From: Kribbella sp. CA-293567
Lineage (GTDB): Bacteria > Actinomycetota > Actinomycetes > Propionibacteriales > Kribbellaceae
Direction: 5' to 3'
Assembly: GCF_027627575.1 (NCBI RefSeq)
Contig: NZ_CP114065.1
Coordinates: 868,001-932,000 of the forward strand
Length of the DNA stretch: 64,000 nucleotides
Made by a program: the position numbers and the translations under genes. A model generated the notes under the pieces. That model was not told where the DNA came from and searched no databases. It was given only the letters and a program-made list of their open reading frames with translations. Position 1 is the first letter of the stretch, and the number at the start of each line of letters is the position of its first letter. Shown in pieces: positions 1-8,542 of this stretch.

Positions 1-1
1 G

Positions 2-832
2 CCCGTTCCGACGGGCTGGCTCGGGCGCTGGCTCGATCTGGCCGGTGCCGATCCCTTGAACGCGGTGTCGGTCGAGCCCACACTGCCGCCGTTGCTGGCA
101 GGGGCGACGACGGCGGCAGCGTCGCTCCCCGTTCGAGGTCTCAAGCTCCCGTCGGGCAAGGTCGGTACTGCGTTCGCTGCGCTGGGCAACCCGAGCCCCG
201 GCGAGGCGCCCTGGCAGGCGGCCGCCGCGAAATCGCTGGGGGATCTGCAGAACGCGTTACGAGTACTCGGTGGCGCTGTTCACGATCAGGCCGAGCGGGA
301 GGACGACGAGGACGAGCAGCGGACCAAGGGCGCTTCGGCCGGTGGCGGATCGCAGCTCGGCGCTCAGCTGGACCTGGTGGCCGGACTGGTCGAGGCGGGA
401 GTGCCGACCCGTGCGTACTCCGTGTCGCTGGGCGGCTTCGACACCCACGCGGACGAGCGGGGTACACAGCAGCGGTTGATGAGTGAGCTGGACGGTGCGC
501 TGACACCCTTCGTCCGCAGGATGCGGAAGAGCGATCGCGGTCGGCAGGTGGTGGTCCTGGTGTACTCCGAGTTCGGGCGCCGGGTGCACGCGAACGGGAG
601 TGACGGCACCGACCACGGAACTGCCGGGCCGCTGTTCGTGCTGGGCGAGCAGGTCCGGGGCGGCTTCTTCGGCGCGCAGCCCAGTCTGACCGACCTGGCG
701 AGCGGCGATCTGGTGGCGACGACCGATTTCCGCGACGTCTACGGCACGGTACTGCGCGACGTACTGGGCGCGGACGGCGAGCGGATCCTGGACGGCCACA
801 GCGGCACGGTCGATGGTCTGCTCAGGGTTTGA
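2..832 (+). CDS. DUF1501 family protein, 5' end outside window
   Basis: C-terminal part of a DUF1501 protein, a family of usually Tat-exported proteins related to the alkaline-phosphatase/sulfatase fold; the substrate is unknown. The frame is open from the first bases of the window, so the gene starts upstream; the TTG at 56 is not a convincing start because the preceding codons (GWLGRWLDLAGADPLN) already read as family sequence. Family-like segments are VSLGGFDTHADE (about residues 122-133 counted from 56), VVLVYSEFGRRV and the Asp/His-containing GTDHGTAGPLFVLGE. A charged low-complexity insert (EREDDEDEQR) sits near the start of the visible part. The 3' end overlaps the convergent histidine kinase gene by 11 bp. 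Confidence 0.85.
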   Translation, partial: PVPTGWLGRWLDLAGADPLNAVSVEPTLPPLLAGATTAAASLPVRGLKLPSGKVGTAFAALGNPSPGEAPWQAAAAKSLGDLQNALRVLGGAVHDQAEREDDEDEQRTKGASAGGGSQLGAQLDLVAGLVEAGVPTRAYSVSLGGFDTHADERGTQQRLMSELDGALTPFVRRMRKSDRGRQVVVLVYSEFGRRVHANGSDGTDHGTAGPLFVLGEQVRGGFFGAQPSLTDLASGDLVATTDFRDVYGTVLRDVLGADGERILDGHSGTVDGLLRV

Positions 833-2120
833 GAGTCAGCAGGAACGCCGCGCCCGGCTTGCCGTCAGGACGGTCGGTCGCGATCAGGTCGCCACCGTGG
901 GCCCGGGCGAAACCGCGGGCGATCGGCAGACCGAGACCCGAGCCGCGGCTGCGCTCACCGTGCACGAGTCGCTGGAAGATCCGTTCCCGATCCTCCACCG
1001 GTACGCCGGGCCCGTCGTCCTGGACGACGACCTGTACCTGCCCGGCGCTGCTACCGATCAGGACATCGATCCGACCGCTGTCCCCGGTGGCGTGGCGGGC
1101 GTTGTCGAGCAGGTTGGCGAGAATCTGGGTGAGCCGGTCGCGGTCGGCGTCCAGTTGGACGTCCGCGCCGATGATCTCGATCGTGAGGCCCGGGGCGAGC
1201 AGCCGCAGCCGGCCGGCCTGCGTCCGGGCGAGATGCTTGAGCAGGACGGGCTCGCGCCGCAGGACCAGCCCGGCGTCGATCCGGGCGAGTTCGAGCAGGT
1301 CGGCGACCAGGCTGCCGGCCCGGCGGGACTCGCGGACCAGCAGCAGTTCGAGTTCGTCGCGGCGTTCGGCCGGAGCGTCGGGGCCGAGCTGGAGCAGGGT
1401 CTCGGCGGCGGTCTGCAGTCCGGTGACCGGCGTACGGAGTTCGTGGGCGGCGTCGGCGACGAACTGGCGAAGGTGCTGCTCCGCGCCGCGGGCCGTCCGT
1501 TCGGCGCCTTCCAGGGAGTCGAGCATCTCGTCGAAGGCGGCGGCTGTGCGGCCGAGTTCGGTGTCGCGGCGCGTTGGCTGCAGGCGGCCACCGCGGCGGC
1601 CGGCGGCGATCGAGCGGGCCAGCGAGGTCATCGTGTCGAGCGGCGCCAGCGCGAGCCGCATGCCCAGGACCAGCGCGACGCCCGTGATGAGAAGAGCGGC
1701 CGCGCCGGCGATGAACAGCACGCGTTGCAGGGTTCGGCTCGCGCCGTCCAGCAGCGAGGTGTCGGCGGAGAGGAGCAGCGTGGCGCCCCGGGTGCGCTGG
1801 CCCGCGGCCAGGGTGGTCCGCACCTGGCGAAGTTCGCCGGTGGGTTCGAGGGCCGGGGCACCGAACTGCTGGCCGGTGCGCAGCACCAGGGTGACCCGGA
1901 CGCCGTCGGCGTCGATCCGGCGGACGAGGTTGTTGGGGGCAACGTTCTGCCGGGCCAGTTGCTGGGCGAGTTGCGCGCGGCCGGTCAGCAGCGTGCTCAA
2001 ATTGCGCTCGGCCTGGGCGTCGAAGATCGCCTTGACCGCGAGACCTGTGACGGGCAGGACGATCAGCAGCACCAGCAGTGCGGTGATCGTGACCCGCCGG
2101 CGTAGCGAGACGGTGTTCAC
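822..2120 (-). CDS. Sensor histidine kinase (HAMP, HisKA, HATPase)
   Basis: Membrane sensor kinase of 432 residues. A GTG start at 2120 overlaps the TGA of the response-regulator gene (GTGA), so the pair is translationally coupled. The N-terminal membrane helix (ITALLVLLIVLPVTGLAV) is followed by a short extracytoplasmic domain, a second helix (VLFIAGAAALLITGVALVLG), a HAMP region, the H-box AHELRTPVTG with the phospho-accepting His, the N-box NLLDNARHATG, and the G boxes DDGPGVPVEDRERIF and GSGLGLPIARGFARAHGG. The catalytic set looks complete. The signal cannot be told from the sequence. An apparent longer reading frame continuing upstream over the regulator gene is only GC-rich shadow coding. 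Confidence 0.93.
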   Translation of the reverse strand: MNTVSLRRRVTITALLVLLIVLPVTGLAVKAIFDAQAERNLSTLLTGRAQLAQQLARQNVAPNNLVRRIDADGVRVTLVLRTGQQFGAPALEPTGELRQVRTTLAAGQRTRGATLLLSADTSLLDGASRTLQRVLFIAGAAALLITGVALVLGMRLALAPLDTMTSLARSIAAGRRGGRLQPTRRDTELGRTAAAFDEMLDSLEGAERTARGAEQHLRQFVADAAHELRTPVTGLQTAAETLLQLGPDAPAERRDELELLLVRESRRAGSLVADLLELARIDAGLVLRREPVLLKHLARTQAGRLRLLAPGLTIEIIGADVQLDADRDRLTQILANLLDNARHATGDSGRIDVLIGSSAGQVQVVVQDDGPGVPVEDRERIFQRLVHGERSRGSGLGLPIARGFARAHGGDLIATDRPDGKPGAAFLLTLKP

Positions 2121-2785
2121 TCCCGGGCCGCTTCCCGGAGGATGTAGCCCGCGCCGCGGATGGTGTGCAGCAGGGGAGGTGCGCCGAGTTTGCGGCGCAG
2201 GGCGCTGACGTGGACCTCGACCAGGTTCGCGGCGTAGTCGTCGTACCCCCAGACCGCGGCCAGCAGTTGCGTCTTGCCGACGACCTTGTCCCGGCGGCCG
2301 GCCAGGAACGTCAGCAGCTTCAGCTCGGTCGCCGTCAGATCGAGCGGGCGCCCGGCGCGACTGGCCGAGCCGGCCTCCACGTCGACCACCAGGTCGGCGA
2401 GCTCCAGGACGGTCCGCAGCCGGCCCATCCGGCGCAGTACGGCCTCGATCCGGGCGATCAGCTCGGCCAGCACGAACGGCTTGACCACGTAGTCGTCGGC
2501 GCCGGTCCGCAGTCCGTGCAGCCGGTCCTCGACGGCGTCGCGGGCAGTGAGCAGGACGATCCCCGCGTTCGAGACCTGACGGACCACCTCCAGCAGGGCG
2601 AAGCCGTCCCGGCCGGGCAGCATCACGTCGAGCAGCACGAGGTCGGGCCGGAAGGCAGCAAGATCGCGTTCGAGGGTGTCGCCGTCGGCGCGGGTCAGCA
2701 CCTCGCAGCCGGACTCCTGCAGCGCGATCCCGACAGCGGTCCGGATCGCCTCCGCGTCCTCGACCACGAGGACCTTCGCCATCAT
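2117..2785 (-). CDS. OmpR/PhoB-family response regulator
   Basis: A 222-residue receiver plus winged-helix regulator, partner of the histidine kinase just downstream. The receiver starts MMAKVLVVEDAEAIR with the acidic pair ED, has the phospho-acceptor Asp in VLLDVMLPGRDG (about residue 53), and Lys in DDYVVKPF. The C-terminal OmpR winged helix includes LTATELKLLTFLAGRRDKVVGK and VEVHVSALRRKLGAPPLLHTIRGAGYIL. It is the first gene of the two-gene unit. The 127 bp upstream, towards the LysR gene, hold no other gene. Confidence 0.95.
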   Translation of the reverse strand: MMAKVLVVEDAEAIRTAVGIALQESGCEVLTRADGDTLERDLAAFRPDLVLLDVMLPGRDGFALLEVVRQVSNAGIVLLTARDAVEDRLHGLRTGADDYVVKPFVLAELIARIEAVLRRMGRLRTVLELADLVVDVEAGSASRAGRPLDLTATELKLLTFLAGRRDKVVGKTQLLAAVWGYDDYAANLVEVHVSALRRKLGAPPLLHTIRGAGYILREAARE

Positions 2786-2912
2786 CCACCCATCGTGCCA
2801 CCGCCGGACGGCTCAGCCGTACTCCGGACGCGCGGCTTCAGCACACCTTCAGCTACCGGCGCGGTGCGAGACCGGTCTGCTGATGGGTACCTGCATCGGG
2901 CCGCGGCGGTAG

Positions 2913-3782
2913 TCACGGCCAGACGCTGGTCAGAACCTCGATGAACGCCGCCGCGAGTGGGTCCGGCGCACCGCGGGTGTAGGCGGTGAGGGTGCGGCGG
3001 GTGGGCGGTTCGGTGCGCAGTACGTGCCCGTCGAAGCCCGGCGGGAGGATGTTGGCCGGGACCAGGGCCGGGCCGAGGCCGGCTGCCGCGAGGGCCGGGG
3101 CCGCGGCGGTCTGCTCGATGTGGACGGCCGCGCGCGGCTCGAAACCGGCTTTCGCGCAGGCCTGGTTCAGCACGTCGGCCAGGCCGTGGCCCGGGGTGTA
3201 GTGCACCCAGGCACGGTCGGCCAGATCCTTCAGCTTGACGGACTTCCGGCGCGCGACCGGGTCGTCGGCGGCGACGACCACAACGAGCTCCTCCTTGCCC
3301 AGCACCTGGGTCCGCCCCGGCCAGCTCGGTGGCGCCGGGCCGACGGCGAGATCCGCCTGGCCGGCGCTCATCGCCTTGGCCAGCTCATCGGTGTGCCGGT
3401 GCTCGAAGAGGCGGATGGCGACGTCCGGACAGGTCCGCCGCCAGGCTTTGAGCGCGATCGGCAGGATGCCGAGGCTGATCGAGTAGAGCGTCGCGATCTG
3501 CAGCTCGCCGGACTCCAGCCCAGCGGTCTGGCGGGCCGCGCAGCGCGCCCGCTCGGCGTCGGCCAGCGCGGCGCGGGCGTGCGGGAGCATCGCGCGGCCG
3601 GTCGGAGTGAGCCGCACCGCGCGCGGAAGCCGCTCCAGCAGCGGGCTGCCGGTGGACCGCTCGAGCGCACGGATCTGGTGCGACAGCGCCGGCTGGGTGA
3701 CGTGCAGCAGCTCGGCCGCCCTGGTGAACGAGCCCAGGTCGACGACGGTGACCAGATATTCGAGCTGCCGCAGCGTCGCCAT
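2913..3782 (-). CDS. LysR-family transcriptional regulator
   Basis: A 289-residue LysR-type regulator. The N-terminal HTH (residues about 3-60) reads LEYLVTVVDLGSFTRAAELL and VTQPALSHQIRALERSTGSPLLERL; a periplasmic-binding-like effector domain follows. It is transcribed away from the NAD(P)-dependent reductase at 3854 with 71 bp between the start codons, the classic arrangement of a LysR regulator and its target. The spacer contains the 8-bp palindrome GTGATCAC (3803-3810), a possible part of the operator. The effector is not predictable. Confidence 0.93.
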   Translation of the reverse strand: MATLRQLEYLVTVVDLGSFTRAAELLHVTQPALSHQIRALERSTGSPLLERLPRAVRLTPTGRAMLPHARAALADAERARCAARQTAGLESGELQIATLYSISLGILPIALKAWRRTCPDVAIRLFEHRHTDELAKAMSAGQADLAVGPAPPSWPGRTQVLGKEELVVVVAADDPVARRKSVKLKDLADRAWVHYTPGHGLADVLNQACAKAGFEPRAAVHIEQTAAAPALAAAGLGPALVPANILPPGFDGHVLRTEPPTRRTLTAYTRGAPDPLAAAFIEVLTSVWP

Positions 3783-3853
3783 GAACAGAGCTTATGGGAT
3801 CGGTGATCACTATGCCTTGGACTTATCCACAGGGTTAGCCACAGGCTGGGGAT

Positions 3854-4909
3854 ATGAACCTGGGGAAAACCGCGCTTGTAGTGGGCGCCCGCGGAGTGAT
3901 CGGATCGAAGCTGGTCGAGCACCTGGACTCGCTGCCGGACTGGGAGGTCGTCGGGCTGTCCCGGCGAGGCGGGGCCGACGCGCCCGGCGTACGGCAGCTG
4001 GCGGTGGATCTTCTCGATCCGGACGACACCCGCGCCGAGCTGTCCGGCCTGACGGAGGTGACGCACGTCTTCTACGCCGCCTATCAGGACCGGCCGACCT
4101 GGGCCGAGCTGGTCCCGCCCAACCTGGCCATGCTGGTCAACGTCGTCGACGCGATCGAGCCGGTCGCTCGCGGCCTGCGGCACGTCAGCCTGATGCAGGG
4201 CTACAAGGTGTACGGCGCGCACCTCGGTCCGTTCAAGACGCCGGCCAGGGAGGATGATCCGCCGCACCTGCCGCCGGAGTTCAACGTCGATCAGCAACGC
4301 TTTCTCGAGCAGCGGGCGGCCGGCGCGGACTGGGACTGGTCGGCGATGCGGCCCTCCGTCGTCGGTGGCGCCGCTTTGGGCAACCCGATGAACCTGGCGG
4401 TCGGAATCGCCGTCTACGCGTCGATCTCGAAGGAACTGGGCGTGCCGTTGCGGTTCCCCGGCAAGCTCGGCGCCTACGACAGCCTGCTGGAGCTGACCGA
4501 TGCCGGGTTGTTGGCCAAGGCAACCGTCTGGGCGGCGACCGCGCCGGCCGCGGCGAACCAGGCGTTCAACATCACCAACGGAGATCTGTTCCGGTGGAAC
4601 GAGCTGTGGCCGAAGCTCGCCCGCTGGTTCGGGCTGGAGGTGGCGCCGCCGTTGCAGCTCTCCCTGCAGACGGTGATGGCCGACAAGGAGCCGCTGTGGA
4701 AGCAGCTGCAGGCAACCCACGGCCTCGCCGGTACGCCGTACGCCGAGGTCTCGTCCTGGCCGTTCGCGGATTTCGTCTTCGGCTGGGACTACGACTTCTT
4801 CGCCGACGGGTCGAAGGCCCGCCGGGCCGGTTTCCACGAGTACGTCGACACCGAGGCGATGTTCCTGGGAATCTTCGAGACCCTTCGGCGCGAGCGCGTC
4901 ATCCCGTGA
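3854..4909 (+). CDS. SDR-family reductase of the PRISE (progesterone 5-beta-reductase/iridoid synthase-like) type
   Basis: A 351-residue extended-type short-chain dehydrogenase. The Rossmann loop is VGARGVIGSKLVEHL, followed by a basic Ser-Arg-Arg after beta-2 (GLSRRGG), which suggests NADPH. The active-site stretch LMQGYKVYGAHLGPFKTPARE matches the PRISE pattern, in which the Lys of a G-x-K-x-Y motif replaces the usual YxxxK. Plant PRISE enzymes reduce enones; bacterial members are little characterised, so the substrate is open. It is divergent from a LysR gene and 9 bp upstream of the XRE-cupin regulator. Confidence 0.85.
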   Translation: MNLGKTALVVGARGVIGSKLVEHLDSLPDWEVVGLSRRGGADAPGVRQLAVDLLDPDDTRAELSGLTEVTHVFYAAYQDRPTWAELVPPNLAMLVNVVDAIEPVARGLRHVSLMQGYKVYGAHLGPFKTPAREDDPPHLPPEFNVDQQRFLEQRAAGADWDWSAMRPSVVGGAALGNPMNLAVGIAVYASISKELGVPLRFPGKLGAYDSLLELTDAGLLAKATVWAATAPAAANQAFNITNGDLFRWNELWPKLARWFGLEVAPPLQLSLQTVMADKEPLWKQLQATHGLAGTPYAEVSSWPFADFVFGWDYDFFADGSKARRAGFHEYVDTEAMFLGIFETLRRERVIP

Positions 4910-4918
4910 CGGTGTGGC

Positions 4919-5533
4919 ATGCTCCCGGCTGTGGCTGGACAAGGAGCGGGGCAGGGCGCCGGACGGGTGCTGGGAGCCAACCTGCGGGCGCGGCGGGACG
5001 AACAGGGCATCTCGCTGTCCGAGCTGGCGCGGCGGTCGGGGATCGCCAAGGGCACGTTGTCCCAGCTGGAGTCGGGAGCGGGTAATCCGACGATCGAGAC
5101 GGTGTTCAGTCTGTCGAACGCTTTGGCGGTTCCCGTCTCGTCCTTGCTGAACGAGCCACCGGCCTCGGACCTGGTGCACGTGCGGTCCTCGGACGTCGAC
5201 GTGCTGACCGGGGACGCGGTCGACCTGCGGATGTTGCGGCGACTGGAGCATCCAGGGTCGCTGCTGGAGGTCTACGACCAGCAGATCCGGGCCGGGGCGG
5301 TGCAGCATTCCGCCGGGCATCCGGGGACGGAGCATCACGTCGTACTGACCGGGCGGTTGCGGATCTCGGCCCACGGGCAGCAGTTCGAGCTGGAGGCGGG
5401 CGACTATCTGGCGTTCCGGGCACACGCGGCGCACGAGTACGAGGCGCTCGACGGACTGGTCCGGTCGGTGTTGCTGTTGGAGTATCCGCCGGACGGACAG
5501 CCGGCGTCGCTGGAGAGCCTGCACCTGAGCTGA
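4919..5533 (+). CDS. XRE-family regulator with C-terminal cupin sensor domain
   Basis: A 204-residue protein with an HTH_3 domain at about 20-75 (GANLRARRDEQGISLSELARRSGIAKGTLSQLESG) and a cupin barrel at about 115-195 (AGHPGTEHHVVLTGRLRIS, ELEAGDYLAFRAHAAHEYEAL), the layout of PuuR/SutR-like metabolite-sensing repressors. ATG at 4919 is used; GTG at 4931 is an in-frame alternative that removes four residues. It lies upstream of, and codirectional with, the hydroxyproline genes. The promoter-operator at 5544-5595 directly follows its stop codon, so it is a candidate regulator of that operon. Confidence 0.92.
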   Translation: MLPAVAGQGAGQGAGRVLGANLRARRDEQGISLSELARRSGIAKGTLSQLESGAGNPTIETVFSLSNALAVPVSSLLNEPPASDLVHVRSSDVDVLTGDAVDLRMLRRLEHPGSLLEVYDQQIRAGAVQHSAGHPGTEHHVVLTGRLRISAHGQQFELEAGDYLAFRAHAAHEYEALDGLVRSVLLLEYPPDGQPASLESLHLS

Positions 5534-5543
5534 TGGGTGCCCG

Positions 5544-5572
5544 TTGACCTGGGCGGCCGACGGACGTACGCT
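5544..5572 (+). promoter_or_regulatory. Putative sigma-70-type promoter of the hydroxyproline operon
   Basis: TTGACC (5544-5549), a 17-bp spacer and TACGCT (5567-5572) give a good actinobacterial -35/-10 pair. Transcription would start near 5579, at the edge of the inverted repeat 5578-5595. The next good Shine-Dalgarno (GGAGGG) precedes the ATG at 5613. Confidence 0.55.
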
Positions 5573-5577
5573 CGAAT

Positions 5578-5595
5578 CGTTCATTTTACTGAACG
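5578..5595. promoter_or_regulatory. Putative operator: 6-6-6 perfect inverted repeat
   Basis: CGTTCA-TTTTAC-TGAACG, perfect arms with an AT-rich centre, sits at the predicted transcription start of the hydroxyproline operon. The position suits a repressor site. The likely binder is the adjacent XRE-cupin protein or the GntR protein encoded at 14127; which one cannot be decided from sequence. Confidence 0.55.
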
Positions 5596-5612
5596 GTCGG
5601 GTGGAGGGTCGG

Positions 5613-6767
5613 ATGACTGAGGTCGATGTGGTGGTGGTCGGGGCGGGCATCGTCGGTGCCGCCTGCGCCGAAGCCTTGTCGACGGCCGGCGTGCGGGTGC
5701 TTGTCCTGGATCGTGGCTCTCCCGCGGGCGGGACGACGGCGGCCGGCGAGGGCAATGTCCTGGTCTCCGACAAGGAGCCCGGGCCGGAGCTCGAGCTGGC
5801 GATCGCGTCCCGGGCGGAGTGGCGCGCAGTACTGGAGCGGCTGCCGGAGCGAGTGGCGGATGTCGAGTGGGAGCCGAAGGGCGGCCTGGTGGTCGCGACC
5901 GGCGATCCGGAGCCGCTGGAGGACTTTGCCGCGGCACAGCGTGGTGCGGGCGTCGATGCCCGGGTGATCAAGCCTGCGGAGGCGTTCGAGTTGGAGCCTC
6001 TGCTGACTCCCGCTGTGACTGTCGGCGTCTACTACCCGGAGGATGCTCAGCTCCAGCCGGTTCTCGCGGCCACGGCGTTGCTGGCCGCAGTACGGGCTCG
6101 TGGTGGTGAGGTCCGCGGCGGATCCGGCGCCCTGGCCGTACGCCGTTCCGGTGGGCGCGTGACCGGTGTCGAGACGGCTGCGGGCGTCGTCGCCTGTGGC
6201 GCGGTGGTCAACGCGTGCGGGCCGTGGGCAGGTGACTTCAGCGCGATGGCTGGTGGGCCGATCCGGATCCTGCCGCGCCGGGGGATGATCCTGGTGACCG
6301 CGCCGTTGCCGGAGTGCGTGCGGCACAAGGTGTACGACGCTGACTATGTCGGCGCGGTCGGCAGTGGCGACGCGGAGCTGCAGACGTCGACGGTGGTCGA
6401 GTCGACCCGGGGCGGGACGGTGCTGATCGGGTCCAGCAGGGAGCGGATCGGGTTCGACGATTCGGTCCGGGTGAAGGTGCTGCGGGAACTGGCGCGGAAG
6501 GCCGTCGGGCTGTTCCCGTTCCTTGGTGAGGTGCCGGTGATGCGGGCCTACGGGGGCTTCCGGCCTTACGCGCCGGATCATCTGCCGGTGATCGGTGCCG
6601 ATCCGCGGGTCGAGGGTTTGTGGCACGCGACCGGGCACGAGGGCGCCGGGATCGGGCTGGCCGCGTCGACCGGGCGGTTGCTGACGGAGCTGTACCTCGG
6701 GCTGGAGCCGCATGTCGATGCCGCGGCGTTCCGGGTCGATCGACCGGGTCTGCTGGGGGTTTCATGA
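5613..6767 (+). CDS. FAD-dependent oxidoreductase (DAO family), probable D-hydroxyproline dehydrogenase subunit
   Basis: A 384-residue D-amino-acid-oxidase-like flavoprotein. ATG at 5613 is preceded by GGAGGG; the open frame extends further up but through the promoter. The dinucleotide-binding motif is VVVVGAGIVGAACAEALSTAGVRVLVLDR; the C-terminal part has PVIGADPRVEGLWHATGHEGAGIGLAASTG. With the next gene it resembles multi-subunit D-hydroxyproline dehydrogenases of bacterial hydroxyproline pathways, oxidising cis-4-hydroxy-D-proline to pyrroline-4-hydroxy-2-carboxylate. The assignment rests mainly on the downstream deaminase and epimerase. Its stop overlaps the next start (ATGA). Confidence 0.88.
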   Translation: MTEVDVVVVGAGIVGAACAEALSTAGVRVLVLDRGSPAGGTTAAGEGNVLVSDKEPGPELELAIASRAEWRAVLERLPERVADVEWEPKGGLVVATGDPEPLEDFAAAQRGAGVDARVIKPAEAFELEPLLTPAVTVGVYYPEDAQLQPVLAATALLAAVRARGGEVRGGSGALAVRRSGGRVTGVETAAGVVACGAVVNACGPWAGDFSAMAGGPIRILPRRGMILVTAPLPECVRHKVYDADYVGAVGSGDAELQTSTVVESTRGGTVLIGSSRERIGFDDSVRVKVLRELARKAVGLFPFLGEVPVMRAYGGFRPYAPDHLPVIGADPRVEGLWHATGHEGAGIGLAASTGRLLTELYLGLEPHVDAAAFRVDRPGLLGVS

Positions 6768-8542
6768 GCCCGTATCTGCGTCCCGCCGAAGGCGATCCGG
6801 CCGAGGTGCGAGCGAGCGAGCCGATCGTGGTGACTGTCGATGGTCGACCGCTGAAGGCTTTGCCGGGTCAGACCGTTGCTGCCGCCTTGATGGCCGACGG
6901 ACGCGACTCGTGGCGGACCACCCGAAACGGTGGCCGAGGCCGTGGGGTCTTCTGCGGGATCGGGGCCTGCTTCGACTGTTTGGTCGTCGTGAACGGCTCG
7001 CCGGATGTGCGGGCTTGTCAGCGGGTGGTGCGAGCCGGGGACGAGGTCCGGACGCAGCGAGGGACTGAGTTGCCGGGGATTTCCGGTGCTGTCGGGATGG
7101 ACCGCGAGATGGCGACGGGCGGCGAGGTGGGTGCTCGCGGCGTACAGGTGGCGGCGGTCGTGGTGGTGGGGGCTGGCCCCGCGGGGATGAGTGCTGCGGT
7201 TGCTGCGGCCGACGCGGGGAGTTCGGTGCTGCTGATCGATGCCGGCGCGGGGGCCGGGGGACAGTTCAATCGGCAGTTGCCGGCGGAGTTCCGGGCTGGG
7301 CGGCCGGAGAAGTTGCAGCACGGGTGGACGGCGTTCGCGCGGTTGCGCGATCGGATCGCTGGTGACCCGGAGATCACGCAGTTGACCGAGACGAGCGTGT
7401 GGGCGGTCGAACGGGGCGTACGGCGTACCAGGTTGTGGTTGCAGCGGGGAGCGGCTGACTCCGCCGGACGCGAGGTATGGGCGGTTGAGACGTCGGCGCT
7501 GGTGCTCGCGACGGGTGCTTATGACCGGGTGTTGCCGTTCCCTGGGTGGGAGTTGCCGGGTGTTTACACGGCGGGAGCCGCGCAGGCGTTGGCGAAGGGG
7601 CAGCGAATCGCGGTCGGACGCCGTGTGGTGGTCGCCGGTACTGGGCCGTTCTTGTTGCCTGTGGCCGAGTCTCTGGTCGGCGTCGGCGCTGAGGTAGTCG
7701 CACTGCTCGAAGCCAACCATCCGATGACCGTTGCCAAGGGGTGGCTCTCGGATCCGCTGGCAGCTGCGACGAAGGTTTCGGAAGGTGCTGGGTACGCGGC
7801 TCTGCTTGCTCGCCACCGTATTCCCTTGTTTCATGGGCGTACGGTAATCGCCGCCCATGGCGAGGACCGGGTGGAAGCAGTCACCACCGCCCGCCTGGAC
7901 CGCGACTGGAATCCGATCCCCGGCACGGAGAAACGGCTGGAGGTCGACGCTGTCTGTCTCGGCTTCGGCTTCACTCCCAACCTCGAGCTCGCCGTCTCCA
8001 CCCGCTGCCAACTGACCGAGGCGCCGGACGGCGGGCGCGCCGTACTGGTCGACGAGAACCAGCAGACCACCAGCCCTGGTGTCTGGGCGGCAGGCGAACT
8101 GACCGGCATCGGCGGAGCTGCGTTGGCTGCAGCCGAAGGCCGAGTAGCTGGCGCGGCAGCAGCAGTCGCGGCCTCGTCACCTCCGGCGGCCAGTAGCGCG
8201 GACCGCCGTGCAGTTGCTCAAGGCAAGCGATTCGCCGCGGCGCTGGCCGCGGCGTATCCGGTGCGGGACGGGTGGCTGAAGTGGAGTGCCGAGGACACGT
8301 TGGTGTGCCGGTGTGAGGAAGTGAGCCGGGGGGATGTCGACGAGGCCGTGCGGGCTCGGGAGGTTGGTGGGGCCCGGAGTTTGAAGCTCAGTTCGCGGGT
8401 GGGGCTGGGGTTGTGTCAGGGCAGGGTTTGTGGACGGAACGTGGCTGCGATCAGCGGCGTGCGGGAGGAGTACGGGCGGCCGGTGACGCAGCCCGTGCGG
8501 ATGAGTGATTTGGCCGGCGCGGAGATTCTGGAGGATTTGTGA
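6764..8542 (+). CDS. Fused [2Fe-2S]/FAD oxidoreductase (HcnA-HcnB-like), probable D-hydroxyproline dehydrogenase subunit
   Basis: A 592-residue fusion. Residues about 20-100 form a [2Fe-2S] ferredoxin-like domain with Cys spacing C-x4-C-x2-C-x12-C (FCGIGACFDC then ACQ). Residues about 125-460 are a pyridine-nucleotide-disulfide-type FAD domain (VVVVGAGPAGMSAAVAAADAG; VVVAGTGPFLLPVAESLVGVG; GVWAAGELTGIGG). The C-terminus is a BFD-like second iron-sulfur domain with CRCEE and CQGRVCG. Elsewhere the small and large parts are usually separate gamma and alpha subunits; here they are one chain. The start overlaps the preceding stop, and the stop overlaps the next GTG (GTGA). Confidence 0.88.
   Translation: MSPYLRPAEGDPAEVRASEPIVVTVDGRPLKALPGQTVAAALMADGRDSWRTTRNGGRGRGVFCGIGACFDCLVVVNGSPDVRACQRVVRAGDEVRTQRGTELPGISGAVGMDREMATGGEVGARGVQVAAVVVVGAGPAGMSAAVAAADAGSSVLLIDAGAGAGGQFNRQLPAEFRAGRPEKLQHGWTAFARLRDRIAGDPEITQLTETSVWAVERGVRRTRLWLQRGAADSAGREVWAVETSALVLATGAYDRVLPFPGWELPGVYTAGAAQALAKGQRIAVGRRVVVAGTGPFLLPVAESLVGVGAEVVALLEANHPMTVAKGWLSDPLAAATKVSEGAGYAALLARHRIPLFHGRTVIAAHGEDRVEAVTTARLDRDWNPIPGTEKRLEVDAVCLGFGFTPNLELAVSTRCQLTEAPDGGRAVLVDENQQTTSPGVWAAGELTGIGGAALAAAEGRVAGAAAAVAASSPPAASSADRRAVAQGKRFAAALAAAYPVRDGWLKWSAEDTLVCRCEEVSRGDVDEAVRAREVGGARSLKLSSRVGLGLCQGRVCGRNVAAISGVREEYGRPVTQPVRMSDLAGAEILEDL

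Noticed and set aside
822..2801. A 659-residue histidine kinase with a long N-terminal extension
   Set aside because: The extension is the response-regulator gene read in the wrong frame; the real start is GTG at 2120.
3368..5971. An 867-codon leftward open frame antisense to the reductase, XRE-cupin and flavoprotein genes
   Set aside because: Its sequence is low-complexity Arg/Pro/Gln-rich, has no family signal, and merges into an out-of-frame copy of the LysR gene; it is GC-driven shadow coding.
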